Part shown: piece by piece, positions 35,977-44,924 of the stretch
Layout of the letters: every line of letters begins with the position of its first letter
Position numbering within the stretch: position 1 is the stretch's first letter
Assembly (NCBI GenBank): GCA_000237975.1
Contig: CP003180.1
Span: 1-64,000, forward strand
Source of the DNA: Sulfobacillus acidophilus DSM 10332
GTDB lineage: Bacteria > Bacillota > Sulfobacillia > Sulfobacillales > Sulfobacillaceae
Reading direction: 5' to 3'
DNA: 64,000 nt
Translations under genes and position numbers: made by a program
The notes under the pieces: generated by a model
Seen by the model: only the letters and a program-made list of their open reading frames with translations
Told to the model about the DNA's origin: nothing
The model's database searches: none

Positions 35977-36314
35977 TCGCTCATGAACCACGATAACCCA
36001 AAATGAGGGCCATACCGACCGGGGTGTACCGCAGTGAAAAAAACACCGCAAATACAAGGGGTTTGGTTTGGATCGTGCATTTTAACATCAGCCTTTCTAA
36101 CCCAAGAAACCTTAATATCCACAAAAACTGCGGAAATACCAATTACGAAATTTTATATACCCGCAAGGGTATTACCTGAAAGTAACGACTTGACAGACAA
36201 TTCGACGGATATACATACTAAACGCATGTAATTCTTCTTAAACAAGCCCACGGAAATATCAAAACGGCTGAGTGAATGGCAGGGTTGGGCAAAAAGCTAA
36301 AGGGAGGAAAGTAG
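35977..36314. other. AT-rich divergent regulatory region
   Basis: About 340 bp between the divergent operons, AT-richer than anything around it. A plus-strand open frame (GTG 36034, 65 codons) lacks coding character. Best regarded as promoters and regulator sites. Confidence 0.5.
36190..36219 (+). promoter_or_regulatory. promoter candidate of the hydrogenase structural operon
   Basis: Consensus TTGACA at 36190-36195, then 18 nt, CATACT at 36214-36219. About 95 bp before the small-subunit start. Confidence 0.5.
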
Positions 36315-37286
36315 ATGGCCACGGTAATATGGCTTCATGGCGGTGCATGTAACGGCAACACCCAGTCGTTTTTGAACGCGGAAGAGCCGACCGTTTGCGA
36401 CCTGGTCACTGATTTTGGTGTAGAAATACTGTACCATCATTCAATTTCCATGGAATTTGGCGAACGTGCTCGAAAAGTGTTGGAAGGTGCATTAAATGGC
36501 AATCCTCCATTGGATATTTTTGTTCTTGAAGGAACGGTCATTTTAGGACCGGACGGTACCGGACGTTATGATATGTTTATGGGTCGGCCCATGAAAGACT
36601 GGGTCTGGGACATGGCGCATGCGGCACAGTATGTCGTCGCGTTGGGTGATTGCGCCTGCTGGGGCGGGATTCCTGCGACGGCCCCGAATCCCAGCGACTC
36701 GCGCGGGCTACAGTTTTTAAAGGACAAACGGAACGGCTTTTTGGGCCCTGATTTTCGTTCCAAGGCCGGCCTACCGGTCATTAATATTCCGGGATGTCCC
36801 GCGCACCCTGATTGGATTACGCAAGTCCTGGTAGCCGTGGCCTCGGGACGAGCTGACGATATCGCCTTGGATGAGTTGCAGCGGCCGCAAACGTTCTTTT
36901 CTACCTTTACCCAGACTGGATGCACGCGGGCGCAATATCATGAATGGAAAGAACCGGTTGAAGAGTTCGGTCAGGGCACCCGCAAAGGATGTCTCTTTTA
37001 CGAACAAGGCTGTCGGGGTCCCATGACGCATTCCCCGTGTAACCGCATTTTGTGGAACCATCAATCGTCCAAAACCCGTGCGGGCATGCCTTGTCTGGGA
37101 TGCACCGAGCCCCAGTTCCCCTTCTTTGACTTGATGCCCGGCACGGTTTTCAAAACCCAGAAGGTTTTGGGCGCTTTACCCAAAGATTTACCGCTAGGTA
37201 CGGATCCGGTCACTTATGCGATGCATGCAACGGTTGCACGAATGGCCGCACCGAAGTGGGCCAAAGAAGATATGTTTGTGGTTTAA
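36315..37286 (+). CDS. [NiFe] hydrogenase small subunit, cytosolic group 1h-like
   Basis: 323 residues. Electron-transfer subunit with three Fe-S clusters: cysteines at 12, 28, 113, 115, 161, 203, 226, 233, 242, 260 and 263. The N-terminus is HGGACNGNTQSF, with Asn (15) where most hydrogenases have the second Cys of CxxC. An altered proximal-cluster ligand set is known in actinobacterial group 1h enzymes (3 Cys, 1 Asp). No Tat signal or membrane anchor, so cytosolic. ATG 36315 after GGGAGGAAAG. First gene of the long operon. Confidence 0.93.
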   Translation: MATVIWLHGGACNGNTQSFLNAEEPTVCDLVTDFGVEILYHHSISMEFGERARKVLEGALNGNPPLDIFVLEGTVILGPDGTGRYDMFMGRPMKDWVWDMAHAAQYVVALGDCACWGGIPATAPNPSDSRGLQFLKDKRNGFLGPDFRSKAGLPVINIPGCPAHPDWITQVLVAVASGRADDIALDELQRPQTFFSTFTQTGCTRAQYHEWKEPVEEFGQGTRKGCLFYEQGCRGPMTHSPCNRILWNHQSSKTRAGMPCLGCTEPQFPFFDLMPGTVFKTQKVLGALPKDLPLGTDPVTYAMHATVARMAAPKWAKEDMFVV

Positions 37287-37301
37287 GAAGGGGGCGACAC
37301 G

Positions 37302-38936
37302 ATGAATTCCGAAACCAGGCAGATTGGTAAGAAAATGGAGATCGAGGTTCACGCGCTTGGGCGTGTTGAGGGGGATCTGGATGTCAAAGTTCATGTGGAA
37401 GATGGCGTAGTCGTCGATGCATGGACGGAAGCCAGTATGTTCCGCGGGTTTGAAATGATCCTCAAGGGAAAGGATCCTCAAGCGGGGTTGATCGTGACGC
37501 CGCGTATCTGCGGGATTTGTGGGGGGAGTCACCTCTATAAGTCGGTCTACGCCCTCGATACGGCATGGCAGACGGAAGTGCCTCCCAATGCGACATTGGT
37601 GCGAAATATTGCTCAAGCTTGCGAGACGATTCAAAGCGTTCCGCGATGGTTTTATGCGTTGTTTGCCATTGGATTGACACACCGCAATTATGCCAAGAGT
37701 CCGTTATATGACGAAGTGGTACGGCGTTGGGCCCCGTTTGTGGGCGAAAGCTACGAAATCGGCGTCACGTTGTCGAATAAACCGGTTGAAGTCTATGCTA
37801 TTTTCGGAGGCCAATGGCCGCATTCCAGTTTTATGATCCCCGGTGGTGTCATGTGTGCGCCCACCTTAACCGATATTACACGGTCGATCTCGATTCTGGA
37901 ATATTTTCAACAAAATTGGTTAGAAAAAGTCTGGCTTGGTTGCTCCATCGACCGTTGGCTTCAAAACCAAAGTTGGGATGATGTGCTCGGGTGGCTCGAG
38001 GAAAGCTCGTCGCATCAGAACTCCGACCTCGGTCTATTTTTGCGGTTTTGCATGGATGTCGGGCTCGACAAATATGGAGCAGGACCTGGGCGGTTTTTGG
38101 CCATGGGGACGTTTTTCAATCCCGATCGCTATCGGAGACCAACCATCGAAACGCGTAACGCTGCCTTGATTAGCCGTTCGGGGATTTATGACGGAAAGAC
38201 CTTCCATGATTTTGATCAAGCGCGAGTGCGAGAAGATCACACCCATGCTTTCTATCGCGGAACAGGCTCTTTGCATCCATTCGATGGTGTTACGGAACCC
38301 ATCGATCCTAACGAAGGCCGCCTCCTCGGAAAATATACCTGGGCCAAAGCGCCCCGCTACGACATTCCAGGCGTAGGCGAGCTGGCAATGGAAACTGGGC
38401 CGTTGGCACGACAAGTCATGGCCGGTCGACCGGGGGCCGAGAGTTGGCAGGACTATGATCCGTTGATGTTAAATGTGATCAACCAGGTCGGGCCGAGCGT
38501 GATGGTCCGCGTATTGGGACGAATGCACGAAGGCGTCAAGTATCTTAAGCGGGTCCGGGAGTGGTTATCTCAGATTAATCTGCATGAACCGTTCTACATT
38601 AAACCCCCGGAGCTTCCCGAAGGACGCGGGTTTGGGGCGACCGAGGCGGCTCGCGGTGCCTTAGCCGACTGGATTGTGCTTAAAGACGGAAAAATCGAAA
38701 ATTATCAGGTTGTGACCCCGACCGCCTGGAATATTGGGCCTCGAGACCGGAACAACAATGTGGGTCCCATCGAGAAAGCCATGATTGGCAGTCCGGTGAC
38801 GAATCCGGAAGATCCGGTGGAATTGGCTCATGTGGCTCAGAGCTACGATTCATGTTTGGTGTGCACTGTGCACGTCTATGATGCCAAGACCCAAAGAGAA
38901 TTGTCCCGATTTGAGGTAGGGAGTGGTTCGTGTTGA
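37302..38936 (+). CDS. [NiFe] hydrogenase large subunit
   Basis: 544 residues. Binds the NiFe(CN)2CO centre through RICGICGGSH (Cys 70, 73) and the C-terminal DSCLVCTVH (Cys 518, 521). A 20-residue extension follows the His (VYDAKTQRELSRFEVGSGSC), the part normally removed by the maturation protease encoded next. ATG 37302 after AAGGGGGC. The DSC (rather than DPC) is a minor variant. Confidence 0.95.
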   Translation: MNSETRQIGKKMEIEVHALGRVEGDLDVKVHVEDGVVVDAWTEASMFRGFEMILKGKDPQAGLIVTPRICGICGGSHLYKSVYALDTAWQTEVPPNATLVRNIAQACETIQSVPRWFYALFAIGLTHRNYAKSPLYDEVVRRWAPFVGESYEIGVTLSNKPVEVYAIFGGQWPHSSFMIPGGVMCAPTLTDITRSISILEYFQQNWLEKVWLGCSIDRWLQNQSWDDVLGWLEESSSHQNSDLGLFLRFCMDVGLDKYGAGPGRFLAMGTFFNPDRYRRPTIETRNAALISRSGIYDGKTFHDFDQARVREDHTHAFYRGTGSLHPFDGVTEPIDPNEGRLLGKYTWAKAPRYDIPGVGELAMETGPLARQVMAGRPGAESWQDYDPLMLNVINQVGPSVMVRVLGRMHEGVKYLKRVREWLSQINLHEPFYIKPPELPEGRGFGATEAARGALADWIVLKDGKIENYQVVTPTAWNIGPRDRNNNVGPIEKAMIGSPVTNPEDPVELAHVAQSYDSCLVCTVHVYDAKTQRELSRFEVGSGSC

Positions 38937-39421
38937 GCACGGCGATGACCTGCATCATTGGATGTGGGAATCTCCTGCGAGGTGACGATGCGGTTGGGCC
39001 TCTGTTAGTCCGGCGGTTGTGGGAAACCGATTTGGCCTCTCGCGTCCGCTTGGTGGATGGAGGCACTGCCGGCATGGACGTCGCGTTTCAGATGGAAGGA
39101 GCTTCCGAGGTTGTTCTTGTCGATGCGTGCCGAACAGGCGCGGCTCCCGGAACGCTCTACGAAGTACCCGGTGAAGAGGTGGAAATTCCACCTCTCACCG
39201 GTACCAATCTTCACGCTTTTCGGTGGGATCAGGCTCTGGCGTTTGGGCGATGGCTGCTCAAGGATCGGTTTCCGCCCAAAGTGACGGTCTTTTTAATTGA
39301 GGCGGAACAAGTCGAACCCGGTGCTGCATTGTCTTCGTCGGTCTCTCAAACCTTAGAACGGCTTATTGGCATTTTGGTCACGCGTTATAAAGGGGTGCCG
39401 CCTCTAACCCATGAGAGTTGA
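38930..39421 (+). CDS. hydrogenase maturation protease
   Basis: About 163 residues (158 if ATG 38945 is used). Ni-dependent C-terminal endopeptidase of the HybD/HycI family: IGCGNLLRGDDAVGP (Asp/Glu metal ligand), VDGGTAGMD, and LVDACRTGAAPGT. It overlaps the large-subunit stop by 7 nt. Expected to clip the large-subunit tail after nickel insertion. Confidence 0.93.
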   Translation: MLSTAMTCIIGCGNLLRGDDAVGPLLVRRLWETDLASRVRLVDGGTAGMDVAFQMEGASEVVLVDACRTGAAPGTLYEVPGEEVEIPPLTGTNLHAFRWDQALAFGRWLLKDRFPPKVTVFLIEAEQVEPGAALSSSVSQTLERLIGILVTRYKGVPPLTHES

Positions 39422-39908
39422 GCTCACACGAACAGGTTGGTTGATATTTTACGAAGACGTGCAACGGTATATTCCCACGGAAGCGGTTCGGGCAGAGGTC
39501 AAACAAGGAGAGCTTCGGCTGTCGGCTGCTCGGGAGTCTCAGGTGGGGGTTCTGTTACTACAGCGGGATACCGGGCAAGACCGCTGTAGACTGCTGGTGT
39601 CCCAGGTCATCCCGGGGGATACCAAACCGGGGATTGGACGCGCCGAGTGGGATGAGTCGGTTTCGGCATTGCGAATCCCGCTCGGGACGTTTGGCCGATG
39701 GGGGTATCCGGACGAAGCGTTATTTGCGGAGGTGACCGTGGAAGCGGAGGACGGCCAGTGGGTGATATATGCCACTGTGTATTTTTCGGACGGCGCTCGC
39801 GTCCATCGTGTCGGACGCTATTTCACGGAAAAGAAAGCGCAAATGGCTGCTCGTATCATTTATGGCTCGATTAACAGAGACCGCGAAAATTTGCTTGAGG
39901 GGTGGTAA
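39411..39908 (+). CDS. hydrogenase-cluster hypothetical protein
   Basis: 165 residues, mostly beta-strand-like, no recognised motif; ATG 39411 overlaps the protease stop. Ends 3 nt before the TPR gene. Tight packing implies a role in assembly or regulation of this hydrogenase. Confidence 0.7.
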   Translation: MRVELTRTGWLIFYEDVQRYIPTEAVRAEVKQGELRLSAARESQVGVLLLQRDTGQDRCRLLVSQVIPGDTKPGIGRAEWDESVSALRIPLGTFGRWGYPDEALFAEVTVEAEDGQWVIYATVYFSDGARVHRVGRYFTEKKAQMAARIIYGSINRDRENLLEGW

Positions 39909-39911
39909 CAC

Positions 39912-41141
39912 ATGTTAATACGACCGCAACCTTTGGGGGTATTTCCCGGCATCGTGGGCTCTTTGGTGTTGCCAACCCCTGAGATACCACCCGGACCGGA
40001 TGTTCTGGCGGATGTTTTGCGCGGAAGGTTTCGTGAAATTCCGTTGGAATGGACGTTTTATCGGCAAGCAGTTACGAATGTCAGCGGTATTTCGGAGACC
40101 TTGGCAGACGACGCCGAAAGCGTCTATAACCGGTTTGTTTTGAATCCTACGGAAGAATCCTACCGGGCATGTGTTGAGTTGGAGGGTGACCTCAAAAAAC
40201 TTTTCGAGGCGGTGGCCTGGAGATTAGGTTGGCCGTCTTCGGCACCCCCTAAACCGGGTGACACGGAAGGTGAAGTGCGCGCCTATCTATTGGCCACGCA
40301 AGCCCATTTCCTGTTGGACACCGGAGAGTGGTGGGAGGGCGTGAAATATTTGGACGAAGCTGTCGACGCCGCACGCTCTGTTTCACCGGTTTTTGCCGCG
40401 CGGCTGCTGGCGGAGCGAACGGGAATCGTCCGGACCCAAACGGGCGTTAGCGAAGAAATTGTTCAGGCATATCGAACGGCGTTGACACTACTGGAAGATT
40501 CTGCGTTTGATAGCGTTCGTGCGTACCTTCGGGTGGAACTGGCTTCGGCGTTGCAGGAAATGGCTAACGGACGAAAGAGCCTTTTGTTGGAAGCCGTGCA
40601 TGAGTACCAGGAAGCCTTGAAATGGCTTACGCGAGAAAATGATCCTGAATCTTATGCGCTGGCGCAAATGAACCTGGCGTTGGCATATGTGACATTACCG
40701 TTGGATGGGGAGAAAGCCCGGCTGAGATCAGCGATCGCCGTTCAGGGATTTCGTGAAGCCCTGACAGTATTTACCCACGAGGCTTATCCTGAATTGTGGG
40801 CCAGCGCTACGTTAAATCTTGCCAATACCTTGCAGTACTTACCCTCTACACATCCTGAAGAAAATTTGTGGCAAGCCGTGAGTCTTTATGAACAAATTTT
40901 GGCGTATCGAAATGCGCAAACCAATCCGGTCGGTTACGCTCGTGTGTTGGCAAGCCTCGGGAACGCCTTGGCACATCTCGGTGCCTTCACCCGTGCGACT
41001 CAATTGCTTCAAGAAGCCCGCGGGTTTTTTGACTCCATGGGAGACCAGGATGGGGTCCAGGGAGTGGACGAAGTCCTGACGGAAATCATGGAACGAAGAG
41101 GGCAGTCCGGAAACGATTCGTTGTCTAAGGCAACACGATAA
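39912..41141 (+). CDS. TPR-repeat hydrogenase accessory protein
   Basis: 409 residues. Helical repeats with TPR-like spacing from about residue 130 to 385 (YLDEAVDAARS, YQEALKWLTRENDPESYALAQMNLA, FREALTVFTHEAYPELWASATLNLA, LGNALAHLGAFTRATQLLQEA). TPR genes occur in other group 1h-type hydrogenase loci. Probably a scaffold for maturation. Confidence 0.82.
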   Translation: MLIRPQPLGVFPGIVGSLVLPTPEIPPGPDVLADVLRGRFREIPLEWTFYRQAVTNVSGISETLADDAESVYNRFVLNPTEESYRACVELEGDLKKLFEAVAWRLGWPSSAPPKPGDTEGEVRAYLLATQAHFLLDTGEWWEGVKYLDEAVDAARSVSPVFAARLLAERTGIVRTQTGVSEEIVQAYRTALTLLEDSAFDSVRAYLRVELASALQEMANGRKSLLLEAVHEYQEALKWLTRENDPESYALAQMNLALAYVTLPLDGEKARLRSAIAVQGFREALTVFTHEAYPELWASATLNLANTLQYLPSTHPEENLWQAVSLYEQILAYRNAQTNPVGYARVLASLGNALAHLGAFTRATQLLQEARGFFDSMGDQDGVQGVDEVLTEIMERRGQSGNDSLSKATR

Positions 41142-41175
41142 GTCTGCATCAGTTGCTTCTGAAGGGGAGAGAGCT

Positions 41176-42027
41176 ATGCAAATTGAAGACCGGTTGGATG
41201 AATTTGAATCCTTGGCGCGACAAGTCGATGACGCGTTGTCGGCTGTTCAAAAATTAGATCAAACAGCGCAAGAGGCAGCCATGAAGCTTAAAGAAAGCCT
41301 CGAAGCATTTGAACGGTATGCATTAATTCGTTTGGTGCGTCGCATGCGGGACGATCCGGCCGGTAAGAACATTCTCTTGGACGCAGTGGGCGATCCGGCC
41401 ATCTATGCCCTCTTTTTGGTTCATGGGATAGTCAAATCGGATATCCGCACCCGGGTATTTCAGGCGTTGGAACAGGTGCGCCCTTATATCAATTCGCACG
41501 GTGGTGACGTGGAACTTATCCGTGTGGAAAATCACACCGTGTTCGTCAAATTGCATGGCTCGTGTTCGGGGTGTGGGATGTCTAGTCAAACGCTTCACAA
41601 CCTGGTGGAAAAAACGATTCAGGAACATGTTCCCGAAATCGAGGCAATTGAAGTAGAGGATGAGGAATCGTCTGGCGGGCAAGGCGCCTTCATTCCGTTA
41701 TCAGCGATTAATTTAGGGGGGGATTGGATCCAAGCGCTCGAATATGCGGAAATGGTTAATGGCGTACCCTATCGGATTCATCGAGACGATATCGATGCCA
41801 TAATCGTACGTTTCAACGAACAGGTCTCGGCCTATGTCAATCGATGCGCCCATATGCAGATGCCGGTCGACAAGGGTTTGGTAGAGGGGCATATCCTCAC
41901 CTGCCCGTGGCATGGATATCAATACGATCTTAAAACGGGAGAATGCCGAACGGTACCAGGGCTACGATTGGACCCGGTTCCGGTAAGACTTGAGGGAGGC
42001 AGCGTATGGGTGCGTCCGCGCTTATGA
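41176..42027 (+). CDS. NFU-Rieske fusion protein
   Basis: 283 residues. An N-terminal helical part (1-90), an NFU (NifU C-terminal) domain with GSCSGCGMSS (Cys 130, 133), and a C-terminal Rieske ferredoxin domain with RCAHMQMP (Cys 224, His 226) and TCPWHGYQYDL (Cys 243, His 246). It can carry a [4Fe-4S] and a [2Fe-2S] cluster: probably an electron acceptor for the hydrogenase or an Fe-S donor to it. ATG 41176 after GGGGAGAG. Confidence 0.92.
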   Translation: MQIEDRLDEFESLARQVDDALSAVQKLDQTAQEAAMKLKESLEAFERYALIRLVRRMRDDPAGKNILLDAVGDPAIYALFLVHGIVKSDIRTRVFQALEQVRPYINSHGGDVELIRVENHTVFVKLHGSCSGCGMSSQTLHNLVEKTIQEHVPEIEAIEVEDEESSGGQGAFIPLSAINLGGDWIQALEYAEMVNGVPYRIHRDDIDAIIVRFNEQVSAYVNRCAHMQMPVDKGLVEGHILTCPWHGYQYDLKTGECRTVPGLRLDPVPVRLEGGSVWVRPRL

Positions 42028-43124
42028 ATGTAAAACCTGTCCGGTGGTTAGGGGCTTCTGCTCCGGGTGGATTAATATTACCCGATGCGAAGCCGAAGCG
42101 AAATCAGTTATACGCGCCTCGCCATGTGTTTTTGGATGATCAATATCTGGTGGTGTCGGATTCGGGAAATCATCGGGTACTAATTTGGCGTGGGCTGCCC
42201 GCGGATGATCATCAGGATGCCGATGTCGTCTTGGGGCAACCGAATTTTGAAACGGAAGGTCCGGGGCTTCTTCACCTTCCCACCGGCACCGGGATTTGGG
42301 AGGGGCGATTATATGTAGCCGACGCCTGGCATCATCGGGTGTTAGTTTGGGAGCGTGTTCCGGAGACCATCAACGAACCGCCCAGCTATGCGTTGGGTCA
42401 GCCGGACCTCCAAGAAATTCGCCCTAATTGCGGGGGGGCGATTGGCCCTTTAGGCTTCTACTGGCCTTACGGCATTGCCTTTGTGGCGGGATGGTTTTTT
42501 GTTGCGGACACCGGAAACCGTCGGGTATTGGGGTGGAAGGGACTGCCGGAGGTTGGCCAGCCTCCGAATCTCGTCTTGGGGCAACCTGATTTTTATTCCG
42601 GACTCGAGAATCGCGGGCAAAGCGCGGGACCGAATTCGTTTCGTTGGCCCCACGCCATAACCGGAGACGAGCATACGCTTTACATCGCTGACGCCGGAAA
42701 TCATCGGATATTGGGCTACTCGCCCTTACCCGATGTCGACGGTCCCGCCAATCTTGTACTAGGACAGAACACATATTACGAAACGCGCGAGATGCCGCAT
42801 GTTCCCCAAGGGGCGCATCGGCTACGGTTCCCTTATGGGGTCAGTTTGGCTCACGGCATATTGGCGGTCGCGGACACCGCGAATAATCGCATTCTGTTGT
42901 TTACGGGTCCTCCGCGTACCGGAGTGGGTGTACCGGCGGTTGAGGTCATTGGCCAGACAAACTTTGAGGACAGCGGCGAAAATCGATGGAAAGCCGTAGG
43001 ACCGGACACGTTATGTTGGCCTTACGGACTATGGCTGCATAACCATTTGTTGGCTATCGCGGATTCGGGCAACAATCGCGTGATGATTTGGCGTGTCGAA
43101 GAAAGTTCGCACGACACAAGTTGA
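42006..43124 (+). CDS. NHL-repeat beta-propeller protein
   Basis: 372 residues. About six NHL-type blades, each with an ADxxNHRVL-like strand: VSDSGNHRVLIW, VADAWHHRVLVW, VADTGNRRVLGW, IADAGNHRILGY, VADTANNRILLF, IADSGNNRVMIW, separated by VLGQPNF-like turns. No signal peptide, so cytosolic. ATG 42006 (GAGGGAGG upstream) overlaps the previous gene by 22 nt; ATG 42024 is a possible alternative. Likely a protein-interaction scaffold. Confidence 0.88.
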   Translation: MGASALMNVKPVRWLGASAPGGLILPDAKPKRNQLYAPRHVFLDDQYLVVSDSGNHRVLIWRGLPADDHQDADVVLGQPNFETEGPGLLHLPTGTGIWEGRLYVADAWHHRVLVWERVPETINEPPSYALGQPDLQEIRPNCGGAIGPLGFYWPYGIAFVAGWFFVADTGNRRVLGWKGLPEVGQPPNLVLGQPDFYSGLENRGQSAGPNSFRWPHAITGDEHTLYIADAGNHRILGYSPLPDVDGPANLVLGQNTYYETREMPHVPQGAHRLRFPYGVSLAHGILAVADTANNRILLFTGPPRTGVGVPAVEVIGQTNFEDSGENRWKAVGPDTLCWPYGLWLHNHLLAIADSGNNRVMIWRVEESSHDTS

Positions 43125-43190
43125 TGCACGGAATATTCGGGGAAGTCTAGTCCTAAATTCTAAAAATTGACCTTTGGGGGAGGAATTCTG

Positions 43191-43466
43191 ATGTGCCTTG
43201 CGATCCCCGGCCGATTAATCGATGTGCCGGATAAAGACCAACCGTACGCGACAGTGGATGTATCAGGCGTTCGTCGGAAAATTAATGTGGAACTTTTAAA
43301 GCAAGAAGGCGTTCAACCAGGCGATTGGGTTTTGATTCACGTAGGGTTTGCGATGAGCAAGATTAGTGAAGATCAAGCGGAAGAACAGCTACGCCTGCTT
43401 GCAATGCTAGGCGAAGCCATGCAGGCGCAAGAAGAAGTCGAAGGGTATAAATTTGGTGAAACCTGA
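43191..43466 (+). CDS. hypC: hydrogenase chaperone HypC
   Basis: 91 residues. MCLAIPGRLIDV with the essential N-terminal Cys2 that holds the Fe(CN)2CO unit with HypD. Longer, charged C-terminal helix than E. coli HypC. ATG 43191 after GGGGGAGG. Confidence 0.95.
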   Translation: MCLAIPGRLIDVPDKDQPYATVDVSGVRRKINVELLKQEGVQPGDWVLIHVGFAMSKISEDQAEEQLRLLAMLGEAMQAQEEVEGYKFGET

Positions 43467-43526
43467 GCGCGATGTTTTTGGGCATGACTTTGGAGATGAT
43501 TCAGCCACGGAAGGAGCGTGCTGGCG

Positions 43527-43760
43527 ATGGAACTGGAAAGTTATGGACGTTGTACGTTAGACAGGGACGGGTGTTCGACGTGCGGTGATGTTGCGGTGCC
43601 GGTGCGGGTTGTCGAAGTTCGTGATTCCGAGGCGTTGGTCGAAGATCGGTTGGCTCAGCGCAGCTGGGTGATAGTCGATTTTGTACCCGATACCCAGGTT
43701 GGAGAAATATTGTTGGTGCATGCCGGTATTGCCATTGGTCGGGCGCAGGAGGAGTTATGA
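43527..43760 (+). CDS. HupF/HypC-like chaperone with CxxC
   Basis: 77 residues. GRCTLDRDGCSTCGDVAVPVRVVEV matches the HupF/HypC-like variant that has a cysteine cluster before AVPVRVV. ATG 43527 is favoured by AAGGAG 10 nt upstream. The stop overlaps hypD by 4 nt. A second HypC-like protein next to hypC suggests separate roles at HypD and at the large subunit. Confidence 0.8.
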   Translation: MELESYGRCTLDRDGCSTCGDVAVPVRVVEVRDSEALVEDRLAQRSWVIVDFVPDTQVGEILLVHAGIAIGRAQEEL

Positions 43761-44869
43761 AATACGTTGATGAATTTCGCGATCCCGCGTTAATTGAATC
43801 GACGGCTGCCGAGATTCGTCGCATAGCGGATTCGAACCGGGTTTATCGCATCATGGAAGTGTGCGGTGGACACACGTTTTCGATCTATCGTTTTGGCCTA
43901 AATGATCTTTTGCCGCCGAATATTGAGTTGGTTCATGGCCCGGGGTGTCCCGTATGTGTCCTGCCCATGGGTCGTATTGATGACGGAATGGCAATTGCGG
44001 ATGACCCGCGGGTTATTATGACGGCGTTTGGCGATATGATGCGGGTTCCGGGGCGTCGAGGAAGTGCGTTGGAAATGAAGGCGCGTGGCATGGATGTCCG
44101 AATGGTGTACTCACCGTTAGACGCCTTAAAGTTAGCAATGCAAAACCCTGATCGCGAGATTGTGTTTTTTGCGATTGGATTTGAGACCACCGCGCCCTCA
44201 ACCGCATTCACGTTGATGCGCGCTCGTGCTTTAGGCCTTAAGAATTTTACCGTTTTTAGCAATCATGTTCTAATTATTCCGGCCATACGCGCCATTTTGG
44301 ATTCTCCGGATATGCGGATCGACGGATTTATTGGGCCGGGACATGTGTCGGCGGTGATCGGGTGTCGACCTTACGAATTTGTGGCGCAAGATTACGGCAA
44401 GCCGGTGGTTGTGTCGGGATTTGAGCCACTCGACTTGCTGCAATCGATTCTTATGATCTTAAGGCAGCTGAAAGAGGGTCGCGCGGAGGTCGAGAACCAA
44501 TACAAGCGAGTGGTGCCCTGGGATGGAAACGTGGCAGCACTAAAAGCCTTAGGGGAAGTCTTTGAGGTCAGGCCGTATTTTGAATGGCGTGGCCTCGGAT
44601 TCATTTCCCAATCGGCCTTGAAATTACGGTCCGCTTTTGCGCCTTGGGATTCCGAAGAACGCTTCGTTGTGAGGGGTGTCCGTGTGACCGATCCGAAGGC
44701 GGCCCAATGTGGAGAGGTTTTAAAAGGCGTTTTGAAGCCGCATCAGTGCAAAGTATTTGGCCGTGAATGTACCCCGGAACACCCCATTGGAGCGCTGATG
44801 GTTTCGTCGGAGGGAGCGTGTGCCGCATATTACGAGCATGTGTACTTGCGGCAAGTGACCGGCGGGTAG
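43757..44869 (+). CDS. hypD: hydrogenase formation protein HypD
   Basis: 370 residues. Assembles the Fe(CN)2CO group. Conserved MEVCGGHTFSIYRFGL, HGPGCPVCVLP and FGIGFETTAPS (here AIGFETTAPS), plus a C-terminal 4Fe-4S set. ATG 43757 overlaps the preceding stop. Confidence 0.95.
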   Translation: MKYVDEFRDPALIESTAAEIRRIADSNRVYRIMEVCGGHTFSIYRFGLNDLLPPNIELVHGPGCPVCVLPMGRIDDGMAIADDPRVIMTAFGDMMRVPGRRGSALEMKARGMDVRMVYSPLDALKLAMQNPDREIVFFAIGFETTAPSTAFTLMRARALGLKNFTVFSNHVLIIPAIRAILDSPDMRIDGFIGPGHVSAVIGCRPYEFVAQDYGKPVVVSGFEPLDLLQSILMILRQLKEGRAEVENQYKRVVPWDGNVAALKALGEVFEVRPYFEWRGLGFISQSALKLRSAFAPWDSEERFVVRGVRVTDPKAAQCGEVLKGVLKPHQCKVFGRECTPEHPIGALMVSSEGACAAYYEHVYLRQVTGG

Positions 44870-44924
44870 AATGGTATGGCGCGCGGGAGAGGTATAGCGA
44901 GACGAAAATCAGTGAGGTGCACTC

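Noticed and set aside
36034-36231. Short plus-strand frame before the hydrogenase genes
   Set aside because: Lies in an AT-rich divergent promoter region, covers a consensus -35 box, and has no coding character.
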